A stretch of 64,000 nt of DNA from Mesostigma viride. Taxonomy: Eukaryota > Streptophyta > Mesostigmatophyceae > Mesostigmatales > Mesostigmataceae. Below the pieces are notes generated by a model. It ran no database searches. It saw nothing but the letters and a program-made list of their open reading frames with translations, and had not been told where the DNA came from. The stretch covers positions 186,001 through 250,000 of the forward strand of contig RPFO01000130.1 of assembly GCA_009746045.1 (NCBI GenBank), written 5' to 3'. Shown one piece after another: positions 54,601 through 61,930 of this stretch (positions are counted from its first letter, which is position 1; every line of letters begins with the position of its first letter). The translations under genes were made by a program, and so were the position numbers.

Positions 54601-55603
54601 CAATAGACGCCGACCCTTATAAACAACCGGGTCATCCAAGGAAAATTCATGCGAGCATAAAACCCTTTGTACAGCTCGAATCAGTCAGCCCATGTCGCAG
54701 ACAGCCTTCCACTTGCAGGCCAAGGCATAGCAGTTAGGTTAAATAGTGCCGGAACCTTTTTGCCACCTGCGGCAACATGTCCGGAATACTATTTCGCCCG
54801 AATTGACTTGGGTGCTCGGAAGTGCTTACTCCGGGCAAAATAGTGTTCCGGACATGTTGCCGCAGGTGGCAAAAAGGTTCCGGCACTATTTAACCTTACT
54901 ATAGCGGCCCTATCTTTCCCGCATGCGCTAACTAAACTATATTCAGAGAAAACCAAATCGCTTTATTGTTTGAGGGGTTTGAGGACATGGATCTACAAGG
55001 AATCGGAAGTAGTGGAAAACAATTTCTTTAAGGCAGGAATAAGGAAGCAAACGGGAGCCGCCTGGATGCTCAGCTGAATCGGGCCGGCCAGTGGCGGATG
55101 TAAGCAGTTTTGGCTTGGCTGGTGACCTGACATTGTTAGTATAGAGGCAGTGGCCCTACTTTGCAACGATATCGAAACAATCTTATGCTACAAGTTTGAC
55201 AGCCTGGCCCAGTTTGCTGAACCGCCAATTGATTAGCGCGAGCAGGTGCAGTGTGACTTACAGGTATACCAATCTGTGCAAGGATACCAGCTCAGGTGGG
55301 ATGCTGCCGCTCAGCTGGTTGTCATTCAAGAACCTGTCGGGGGAAAAGACAGTTTCAGGTGTGTCACACGTGTGCACCAACAAGAGATAATAAGTAGCTT
55401 ACCAATCAGACAGCTTCGGTGCTGGCTCCTGCATGGGCTCCAGCAGGCGAAGGCAGGTCACATAAACAAGTGACAGCGGCCGGGTTCAGACAAGAGCACA
55501 GACACAACAAGCACACGGAAGAAAGGCTTACAGATGTTCTAAGGAGGACAGAGACACCAGCTCGTGTGGAATGGTGCCGCTTAACTGGTTGATGTGAAGG
55601 TAC
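31611..55603 (-). CDS. Large spliced gene: LRR ectodomain plus TRP-like polytopic membrane protein
   Basis: A discontinuous gene assembled from the exons listed separately (- strand, high to low coordinate). Predicted product: at least seven plant-type extracellular LRRs, an LRR cap, a Cys-rich segment, a Pro-rich linker, an extracellular alpha/beta domain, an Ig-like domain, about seven to eight membrane segments and a Ser/Thr-rich cytosolic tail. Phases agree across LRR7-cap-Cys exon-linker exon, across the Ig exons to 39075, and across 37519-36121-35335-34859. I infer a cell-surface receptor or channel. Not found: the start codon and signal peptide, the exon(s) between about 38800 and 37519, and a phase-consistent link from 34389 to 33392. 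Frameshifts are confined to homopolymers. It could instead be two adjacent genes; the phase continuity at 48073/44531 argues against that. Confidence 0.6.
33153..33392 (-). CDS. Exon: hydrophilic tail segment
   Basis: 240 bp, from acceptor TGTTCAG to donor GGCAG|GTGAGC, phase 1 in and out. Gly-rich and charged ([39 protein letters not shown]). Splices in phase to 32624. I do not recognise a domain. Confidence 0.6.
33940..34070. repeat. (GGAT)n microsatellite in intron
   Basis: About 130 bp of GGAT repeats with a few substitutions. The Ser-Ile-His-Pro frames it creates on the - strand are repeat artefacts. Confidence 0.95.
34389..34544 (-). CDS. Exon candidate: cytosolic segment
   Basis: 156 bp open in phase 0-0, acceptor GGTTTAG and donor CCACCG|GTAGGG. 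Reads [20 protein letters not shown] and further hydrophilic sequence. The link to 33392 is out of phase by one, so a small exon or a homopolymer error may lie between. Confidence 0.4.
34609..34859 (-). CDS. Exon: first cytosolic segment after the membrane region
   Basis: Acceptor CCCCCCGCAG. Phase 2 matches the donor at 35187. Reads [20 protein letters not shown] then a Leu/Asp- and Ser/Thr-rich stretch. As given it reaches a stop at 34613-34615, next to a C run at 34618-34622. With one base fewer in that run it would read through to a good donor (CCG|GTACTA) in phase 0. So either the protein ends here or the run is miscounted. Confidence 0.55.
35187..35335 (-). CDS. Exon: last membrane segment
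   Basis: 149 bp, phase 0 in, phase 2 out (CACG|GTATGT). Encodes [20 protein letters not shown] followed by LVLINCM, one long hydrophobic helix, then a basic stretch ([11 protein letters not shown]) as expected on the cytosolic side. Confidence 0.7.
35341..35445. repeat. (TG)n microsatellite and G-rich tract at a splice acceptor
   Basis: About 58 bp of TG repeats followed by GGGGGGAAGGG repeats. On the - strand this is (CA)n running directly into the TGCAG acceptor of exon 35187-35335, and the C-rich part is the upstream pyrimidine tract. Confidence 0.9.
35594..36121 (-). CDS. Exon: core of TRP-like membrane region
   Basis: 528 bp, phase 0-0, acceptor TCGCCAG, donor GAATGG|GTGAGT. Begins [19 protein letters not shown] and contains [53 protein letters not shown] and [15 protein letters not shown], giving three or four hydrophobic helices. 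The order 'gene-proximal loop with RxGPLFE, aromatic/Leu helix, then helix followed by RExPF' resembles fungal and algal TRP-like (Pkd2/FLC-type) membrane proteins. The family call is by pattern only. Confidence 0.65.
37056..37519 (-). CDS. Exon: membrane segments
   Basis: 464 bp, acceptor CTGTCGCAG, donor CCGCCG|GTAAGT, phase 1 in, 0 out. Three hydrophobic helices: [40 protein letters not shown] and [20 protein letters not shown]. Splices in phase to 36121. The upstream partner exon is not resolved. Confidence 0.65.
38809..39075 (-). CDS. Exon: juxtamembrane loop
   Basis: Acceptor CTCGGCTGCAG at 39076-39086. Phase 0 matches the donor at 39278. Reads [20 protein letters not shown], then [12 protein letters not shown] and an acidic, N-glycosylation-rich loop (GSDDDDN, NSTSNGT). 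The 3' border is not fixed: the frame stops at 38809, so a donor must lie above that. Confidence 0.55.
   Translation of the reverse strand, partial: ALLGHLQMVEMTGDLNMELPDGYRSTTNQLSWLNLEFGMPWGGSTCGSDDDDNVSAPAAGNSTSNGTDGVVVGVVRKGLLGGEAVIIT
39279..39609 (-). CDS. Exon: end of Ig-like domain and first membrane segment
   Basis: 331 bp, acceptor CTGCCCACAG, donor TTGCCG|GTATGT, phase 2 in and 0 out. The first part ([20 protein letters not shown], then ALQNLAGMP) has the closing strands of bacterial Ig-like domains of the Big_12 kind, where a DGxxTVxVxxGAxxDxAGN motif is usual. After [10 protein letters not shown] a hydrophobic stretch ([20 protein letters not shown]) follows. It joins 41988-42216 in phase. 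Confidence 0.65.
40390..40980. repeat. 118-bp tandem repeat in intron
   Basis: Five near-identical units (ATGATGTCATGGATCATTAT at 118-bp steps: 40402, 40520, 40638, ...), with scattered substitutions such as TGTTAG for TATTAG. Lies in the 2.4-kb intron between the two Ig-like exons. Confidence 0.93.
41179..41480 (-). mobile_element. LINE 3' fragment with (GAATT)n tail in intron
   Basis: A (TTGAA)n tract at 41179-41249 adjoins sequence homologous to the 3' UTR of the ORF1-only element at 24781-25075 (AACTCCGTTG, GAGAAGGGGCATATGGC, GCTACTTCCTGCAAGGG). The orientation is the same as the host gene. The tail unit here is five bases, against four in region 1. Confidence 0.75.
41988..42216 (-). CDS. 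Exon: Ig-like domain, first part
   Basis: 229 bp, acceptor ATTATCCAG, donor GTCAT|GTGGGT, phase 1 in and 2 out. Reads [20 protein letters not shown] then [11 protein letters not shown] and [10 protein letters not shown], the SxxVxxFxxxxxxVxxGxV pattern of bacterial Ig-like repeats. It continues in phase at 39609. Confidence 0.65.
42365..43200. repeat. Compound microsatellite (TATG)n, (AATG)n, (GGTC)n in intron
   Basis: About 290 bp of TATG, then about 42 bp of AATG, 80 bp of mixed sequence, then about 420 bp of GGTC with interruptions. It lies wholly inside the intron between 43382 and 42216. The long frames it opens (Met-Tyr-Val-Cys, Ser-Val-Gly-Arg, Pro-Thr-Asp-Arg) are artefacts. Confidence 0.95.
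43382..44531 (-). CDS. Exon: Pro-rich linker and extracellular domain
   Basis: Acceptor GCTGTCAG, donor CCTGG|GTACGT, phase 1 in. Begins with a Pro/Ser/Thr linker ([20 protein letters not shown] and on) typical of algal cell-wall and surface proteins. Then comes an alpha/beta domain ([33 protein letters not shown]), Cys-containing strands ([34 protein letters not shown]) and [11 protein letters not shown]. Four frame changes occur, each at a G/C run (43420-43425, 43511-43515, 43980-43982, 44159-44163). With these allowed for, the exon ends in phase 1 and joins 42216. Several N-glycosylation sites. Confidence 0.65.
45291..45463. repeat. Foldback element with about 45-bp imperfect arms
   Basis: The arm GGAAGGTGGTTGCC...AAGGTGGGCTT (45305-45334) pairs with AAGCCCACCCACCTT...GGCAACGAAC (45401-45431), and outer GGGGCTGACT pairs with AGTCAGCCC. 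Non-coding, MITE-like. Confidence 0.6.
46060..46181. repeat. Palindromic MITE-like element, copy 1
   Basis: A near-perfect palindrome of about 122 bp: starts GTTGAATAGCATTTT, ends AAAATGCTATTCAAC, with centre ATCCTGCGCAGGAT. No open frame. Confidence 0.8.
46409..46528. repeat. Palindromic MITE-like element, copy 2
   Basis: Same family as 46060-46181: GTTGAACAGCATTTTAGC ... GCTGAAATGCTATTCAGC, with centre ATCCTGCACAGGAT. Confidence 0.8.
47987..48073 (-). CDS. Exon: Cys-rich segment
   Basis: 87 bp, acceptor TGTGCGCAG, donor TGAAG|GTAAGC, phase 1 in and out. Encodes [13 protein letters not shown] and [16 protein letters not shown], four cysteines in about 20 residues. Phase matches the LRR cap exon on one side and the linker exon on the other. 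Confidence 0.7.
48531..48619 (-). CDS. Exon: LRR C-terminal cap
   Basis: 89 bp, acceptor GCATGGCAG, donor CCCTG|GTACGT, phase 2 in, 1 out. Reads [19 protein letters not shown] then LTCP. The NPxICG signature with a second Cys is the cap that closes plant-type LRR domains. Confidence 0.75.
48806..48877 (-). CDS. Exon: LRR 7
   Basis: 72 bp, phase 2-2, acceptor GTCCTGCAG, donor ATTAT|GTGAGT. One 24-residue repeat: [20 protein letters not shown] plus LEIM. More diverged than the upstream repeats, as usual for the terminal repeat. Confidence 0.8.
49250..49321 (-). CDS. Exon: LRR 6
   Basis: 72 bp, phase 2-2, donor AACCT|GTAAGC. Reads [20 protein letters not shown] plus LKNL. Nearly the same as 51856-51927 and 55262-55333, including flanking intron sequence. 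Confidence 0.85.
49520..49591 (-). CDS. Exon: LRR 5
   Basis: 72 bp, phase 2-2, donor TATCT|GTAAGC. Reads [20 protein letters not shown] plus LAYL. Confidence 0.85.
49927..50167. repeat. 64-bp tandem repeat in intron
   Basis: Four units starting GAGTAGCTAGCTATCTTCAG at 49927, 49991, 50055 and 50119. Confidence 0.9.
50168..51600. other. Intron sequence, part of a segmental duplication
   Basis: No exon is recognised. 50770-51240 is clearly homologous to 55850-56310 (for example GGGCATTGCCCTGGA, GGAGCACCTGGGCTCATC), so introns were duplicated together with the LRR exons. Confidence 0.6.
51601..51725. repeat. 43-bp tandem repeat, first array
   Basis: Between two and three units of GCCACTTGATCTGAGACA ... 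GTAGGCAACAAACGTGG. The same unit recurs about five times at 52688-52912. Confidence 0.9.
51856..51927 (-). CDS. Exon: LRR 4
   Basis: 72 bp, phase 2-2. Reads [20 protein letters not shown] plus LKNL, with canonical acceptor CGACAG and donor GTAAGC. Confidence 0.85.
52122..52193 (-). CDS. Exon: LRR 3
   Basis: 72 bp, phase 2-2. Reads [20 protein letters not shown] plus LQDL. Ser replaces the usual Pro in the IPxxLG motif. Confidence 0.83.
52688..52912. repeat. 43-bp tandem repeat, second array
   Basis: About five units of GCCACTTGATCTGAGACAGT plus AGGCAACAAACGTGGAAACACT. Confidence 0.92.
52913..54735. other. No exon recognised (probable intron)
   Basis: Between LRR 3 and LRR 2. Includes a short direct repeat GTGCGCGCACAGCAC (about 53961 and 53990). 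No open frame with domain features. Confidence 0.45.
54736..54896. repeat. MITE with about 65-bp terminal inverted repeats
   Basis: 161 bp. Left end AGGTTAAATAGTGCCGGAAC, right end GTTCCGGCACTATTTAACCT. The arms match almost perfectly through AACATGTCCGGAA and flank a short spacer (about 54800-54830). No coding capacity. The flanking GTT/TAC could extend the arms by 2-3 bp, so I do not call a target duplication. Confidence 0.88.
55262..55333 (-). CDS. Exon: LRR 2
   Basis: 72 bp, phase 2-2. Reads [20 protein letters not shown] plus LVYL. Confidence 0.83.
55532..55603 (-). CDS. Exon: LRR 1 (most upstream found)
   Basis: 72 bp, phase 2-2. Reads [20 protein letters not shown] plus LEHL. An upstream LRR N-terminal cap, signal peptide and start must exist if the gene is functional; I did not find them up to 57700. 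Confidence 0.83.
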
Positions 55604-57734
55604 CTGTGTAGGACAGAAATATCGAGCAGGGCATCACAGACGAATGTGCCAACCAGGGAATGAGCAATAGGAAAAGCATGCCTCTAGAAATGCCAGCCAG
55701 TGCGGGTGTATGACCCTGGTTTGGTAGCGTGTCGTGTTTGTGGGCAACTATCTCCTGCCACACTGTACCCGATCTCCACACTCACTTTCAGAAACCAAGG
55801 TCCAAATGGTGACTATAGCTTGAGTACCCAGGCTTTGCACCAATGAACCAGCACCCGAGAAACCCATGACACTACTCAATTTAATTAAATGAAACTTGCG
55901 ACGTCGTGGGCATTGCCCTGGATGTCGCAGAAATGGAGCACCTGGGCTCATCATGGGAGCCACGCGAACTTTGCATTCGATAAAATATAACAAGATTTGG
56001 TTTCTCAGCCATAGTCTCTGTTTATGCAGCCACACCTACCTGCAAGCTAGGATGTCGACCAATTGCTTGTGCCCTCAAGATAGATTGCCATCAAACCTTG
56101 CCTAAAAAAGAGAGAGAAAACGGTAGGCTTCACCGTGGAAGCGATGAAGAGACTGCACGCAGTACGCGTGGTCCCTTTCTTAAATATACAATTAATACCA
56201 ATCAAGCACAAAATGTGCTGTCGGATTCCTATCACAGGTGTGTGCATTCCCGCGCCGCAAGTTCGGTGTTTGTTTCTGAAATATGCTCTCATGCTAACGT
56301 GATTTACAGATATGGTCGAATGGCTTATTCGGTTGTAAACGCAGGTTACATTAGGGCCACATCTCAGTCATCGAGCCCACCTGCCCTGTAGTAAGTTCTG
56401 GCCAAGGCAACGTTGCGGAGGCTAAGGGCTATTTTCGGAGTAGTGTTACCCTTAGTGCTGTTGATGGAACATTGGTGTGAATTATTTGCTCTGCGCGCCG
56501 AGACTTGTTTGTCCGGTGTGAGCTACGCCAGTTTCCTGTTTCATTTCCGGCTGCTGACTTTCGTACGGAAGAAACTGCAGACTTTTGTGTCGTCTGTAGG
56601 TCTTGCCAATCTATTTCTGTATTCCCTCAGGCTGCGACGCACCGCTCGAGTGCTTTGACCATGCGTGGGCAGTGGGTCGTGAAGTCCTGGCGCTACCCTG
56701 TGCCGAATCTACTAGTTATGTTTACACATAAGTTGGCGTTGGCGTGCAACCTTGGTCCTTTAGCTTGTGCATGCATGTTATGCATGTACCTTATGCATCC
56801 GATGCTCAGCAGTGCACCGCCGTGCATCTAACGGCGGTTATTGCATGCGTTGTGACGTGTGCCTTGTGTGCATCGTAGCATATAGCTGTGACCTTTTGCT
56901 CCTTGTGTTCTAAGCCTATGTGCTATGGTGGCTGGCCTAATTATGGCCACTACTTGTGGACGTTAACAAGTGGATTATGACACTAAATGCACCTGAATGA
57001 GCACAATATGAGCAAGGGCTTCTAGACCGAAACTCATCCTCCATTAACCAGTCAGTGTGTCAAAGACTGGAAATATAAGTAAGGACTTATCCAGGTTGTC
57101 TTTTCCTGTGACAGTTTGCTCAGCACACAATCAAATGTAAGAACTACACAAGTCATTTCAGAAGCCCATGAAAACTATTCTGCCACAATCGTAACTATGT
57201 TATCCATACCCTGCGTTGGATACCATGGGAGCGCTGCCTTGACACAGAAACAGTTTTATTACAGGTGTGTGCTGGCCTATGATGCCATTGCCACACAGTA
57301 ACTACAGTAACGCGTGCACACATACATAAAGATATAGTAGTATGGCTTTAAGGCTATGCTAGGGGCAACACTTGTCCCTTGGTACAACTTGGACAAATGT
57401 ACCCTGACATCTCCAACTTGGCTCACAAGCTGGAGAGCTTCATTAAGCCTTCAAAAGGCAGTTGCATCACTCACTGCCGCTGGGGTCACATTCTCTTTCG
57501 AATGCCCGCGGCAATAAGAGTGAATGCAAGACCGTATAGTTCCCCACTCATCGGGGCACGTTGAGGAACCACACGTTGGGATTTGCGCCCCCAGGTGCTC
57601 TCACACAGGCTCAAGACTCCTCTGCAGCAGGTACAGTTCCGCTCCAGCTTGATGCAGCCGCAACAGCAGATCCGTTGAGTCCCTTTCCGCCCATACTCAT
57701 TTTCACAATGATGGCCTGGCCTCCTTCATTCTGC
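55604..57734. other. No gene recognised
   Basis: Includes the duplicated segment 55850-56310. The remaining sequence has only short frames. It could contain the unresolved 5' exons. Confidence 0.4.
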
Positions 57735-60700
57735 TTTAGCATCGTATCTCGATCATACCATGGCCCCCTAGCTCCAGGATCGCCATCGTATCTCGATCAT
57801 ACCATGGCCCCCTAGCTCCAGGATCGCCCTCGTGTCTCGATCATACCATGGCCCCCTAGCTCCAGGATCGCCATCGTATCTCGATCATACCATGGCCCCC
57901 TAGCTCCAGGATCGCCATCGTATCTCGATCATACCATGGCCCCCTAGCTCCAGGATCGCCATCGTATCTCGATCATACCATGGCCCCCCTAGCTCCAGGA
58001 TCGCCATCGCCATCGTATCTCGATCATAGCATGGCCCCCTAGCTCCAGGATCGCCATCGTATCTCGATCATACCATGGCCCCCTAGCTCCAGGATCGCCA
58101 TCGTATCTCCATCATACCATGGCCCCCTAGCTCCAGGATCGCCATCGTATCTCGATCATACCATGGCCCCCTAGCTCCAGGATCGCCATCGTATCTCGAT
58201 CATACCATGGCCCTCTAGCTCCAGGATCGCCATCGTATCTCGATCATACCATGGCCCCCTAGCTCCAGGATCGCCATCGTATCTCAATCATACCATGGCC
58301 CCCTAGCTCCAGGATCGCCATCGTATCTCGATCATACCATGGCCCCCTAGCTCCAGGATCGCCATCGTATCTCCATCATACCATGGCCCCCTAGCTCCAG
58401 GATCGCCATCGTATCTCGATCATACCATGGCCCCCTAGCTCCAGGATCGCCATCGTATCTCCATCATACCATGGCCCCCTAGCTCCAGGATCGCCATCGT
58501 GTCTCGATCATACCACGGCCCCCTAGCTCCAGGATCGCCATCGCCATCGTATCTCGATCATAGCATGGCCCCCTAGCTCCAGGATCGCCATTGTATCTCG
58601 ATCATACCATGGCCCCCCTAGCTCCAGGATCGCCATCGCCATCGTATCTCGATCATACCATAGCCCCCTAGCTCCAGGATCGCCATTGTATCTCGATCAT
58701 ACCATGGCCCCCCTAGCTCCAGGATCGCCATCGCCATCGTATCTCGATCATACCATGGCCCCCTAGCTCCAGGATCGCAATTGTATCTCGATCATACCAT
58801 GGCCCCCTAGCTCCAGGATCGCCATCGCCATCGTATCTCGATCATACCATAGCCCCCTAGCTCCAGGATCGCCATCGTATCTCGATCATACCATGGCCCC
58901 CTAGCTCCAGGATCGCCATCGTATCTCGATCATACCATAGCCCCCTAGCTCCAGGATCGCCATCGTATCTCGATCATACCATGGCCCCCTAGCTCCAGGA
59001 TCGCCATTGTATCTCGATCATACCATGGCCCCCTAGCTCCAGGATCGCCATCGTATCTCGATCATACCATAGCCCCCTAGCTCCAGGATCGCCATCGTAT
59101 CTCGATCATACCATGGCCCCCTAGCTCCAGGATCGCCATCGTATCTCAATCATACCATGGCCCCCTAGCTCCAGGATCGCCATCGTATCTCGATCATACC
59201 ATGGCCCCCCTAGCTCCAGGATCGCCATCGTATCTCGATCATACCATGGCCTCCTAGCTCCAGGATCGCCATCGTATCTCGATCATACCATGGCCCCCTA
59301 GCTCCAGGATCGCCATCGTATCTCGATCATACCATGGCCCCCTAGCTCCAGGATCGCCATCGTATCTCGATCATACCATGGCCCCCTAGCTCCAGGATCG
59401 CCATCGCCATCGTATCTCGATCATACCATGGCCCCCTAGCTCCAGGATCGCCATCGTATCTCGATCATACCATGGCCCCCTAGCTCCAGGATCGCCATCG
59501 TATCTCGATCATACCATGGCCTCCTAGCTCCAGGATCGCCATCGTATCTCGATCATACCATGGCCCCCTAGCTCCAGGATCGCCATCGTATCTCGATCAT
59601 ACCATGGCCCCCTAGCTCCAGGATCGCCATCGTATCTCGATCATACCACGGCCCCCTAGCTCCAGGATCGCCATCGCCATCGTATCTCGATCATACCATG
59701 GCCCCCTAGCTCCAGGATCGCCATCGTATCTCGATCATACCATGGCCCCCTAGCTCCAGGATCGCCATCGTATCTCGATCATACCATGGCCCCCTAGCTC
59801 CAGGATCGCCATCGTATCTCGATCATACCATGGCCCCCTAGCTCCAGGATCGCCATCGTATCTCGATCATACCATGGCCCCCTAGCTCCAGGATCGCCAT
59901 CGTATCTCGATCATACCATGGCCCCCTAGCTCCAGGATCGCCATCGCCATCGCATCTCGATCATACCATGGCCCCCTAGCTCCAGGATCGCCATCGTATC
60001 TCAATCATACCATGGTCCCCTAGCTCCAGGATCGCCATCGTGTCTCGATCATACCATGGCCCTCTAGCTCCAGGATCGCCATCGTATCTCGATCATACCA
60101 TGGCCCCCTAGCTCCAGGATCGCCATCGTATCTCGATCATACCATGGCCCCCTAGCTCCAGGATCGCCATCGTATCTCGATCATACCATGGCCCCCTAGC
60201 TCCAGGATCGCCATCGTATCTCGATCATACCATGGCCCCCTAGCTCCAGGATCGCCATCGTATCTCGATCATACCATGGCCCCCTAGCTCCAGGATCGCC
60301 ATCGCCATCGTATCTCGATCATACCATGGCCCCCTAGCTCCAGGATCGCCATCGCCATCGTATCTCGATCATACCATGGCCCCCTAGCTCCAGGATCGCC
60401 ATCGTGTCTCGATCATACCATGGCCCCTAGCTCCAGGATTGCCATCGTGTCTCGATCATACCATGGCCCCCTAGCTCCAGGATCGCCATCGTATCTGGAT
60501 CATACCATGGCCCCCTAGCTCCAGGATCGCCATCGTATCTCGATCATACCATGGCCCTCTAGCTCCAGGATCGCCATCGTATCTCGATCATACCATGGCC
60601 CCCTAGCTCCAGGATCGCCATCGCCATCGTATCTCGATCATACCATGGCCCCCTAGCTCCAGGATCGCCATCGTATCTCGATCATACCATGGCCCCCTAG

Positions 60701-61930
60701 CTCCAGGATCGCCATCGTATCTCGATCATACCATGGCCCCCTAGCTCCAGGATCGCCATCGTATCTCGATCATACCATGGCCCCCTAGCTCCAGGATCGC
60801 CATCGCCATCGTATCTCGATCATACCATGGCCCCCTAGCTCCAGGATCGCCATCGTATCTCGATCATACCATGGCCCCCTAGCTCCAGGATCGCCATCGT
60901 ATCTCGATCATACCATGGCCCCCTAGCTCCAGGATCGCCATCGTATCTCGATCATACCATGGCCCCCTAGCTCCAGGATCGCCATCGTATCTTGATCATA
61001 CCATGGCCCCCTAGCTCCAGGATCGCCATCGTATCTCGATCATACCATGGCCCCCTAGCTCCAGGATCGCCATCGTGTCTCGATCATACCATGGCCCCCT
61101 AGCTCCAGGATCGCCATCGTATCTCGATCATACCATGGCCCCCTAGCTCCAGGATCGCCATCGCCATCGTATCTCGATCATACCATGGCCCCCTAGCTCC
61201 AGGATCGCCATCGTGTCTCGATCATACCATGGCCCCCTAGCTCCAGGATCGCCATCGCCATCGTATCTCGATCATACCATGGCCCCCTAGCTCCAGGATC
61301 GCCATCGTATCTCGATCATACCATGGCCCCCTAGCTCCAGGATCGCCATCGTATCTCGATCATACCATGGCCCCCTAGCTCCAGGATCGCCATCGTATCT
61401 CCATCATACCATGGCCCCCTAGCTCCAGGATCGCCATTGTATCTCGATCATACCATGGCCCCCTAGCTCCAGGATCGCCATCGTATCTCGATCATACCAT
61501 GGCCCCCTAGCTCCAGGATCGCCATCGTATCTCGATCATACCATGGCCCCCTAGCTCCAGGATCGCCATCGTATCTCGATCATACCATGGCCCCCTAGCT
61601 CCAGGATCGCCATCGTATCTCGATCATACCATGGCCCCCTAGCTCCAGGATCGCCATCGCCATCGTATCTCGATCATAGCATGGCCCCCTAGCTCCAGGA
61701 TCGCCATCGCCATCGTATCTCGATCATACCATGGCCCCCTAGCTCCAGGATCGCCATTGTATCTCGATCATACCATGGCCCCCCTAGCTCCAGGATCGCC
61801 ATCGCCATCGTATCTCGATCATACCATGGCCCCCTAGCTCCAGGATCGCCATCGCCATCGTATCTCGATCATACCATGGCCCCCTAGCTCCAGGATCGCC
61901 ATCGCCATCGTATCTCGATCATAGCATGGG
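57735..61930. repeat. 44-bp minisatellite, about 4.2 kb
   Basis: Over 90 head-to-tail copies of a 44-bp unit, ATCTCGATCATACCATGGCC plus CCCTAGCTCCAGGATCGCCATCGT. A 50-bp variant has an extra CGCCAT and is interspersed, becoming common in some stretches (58540-58830, 61640-61920). Copies carry scattered point variants. There are no unique spacers, so it is not a CRISPR array. Confidence 0.97.

Noticed and set aside
57735-61930. CRISPR array
   Set aside because: The units are contiguous with no unique spacers, and the genome is eukaryotic.
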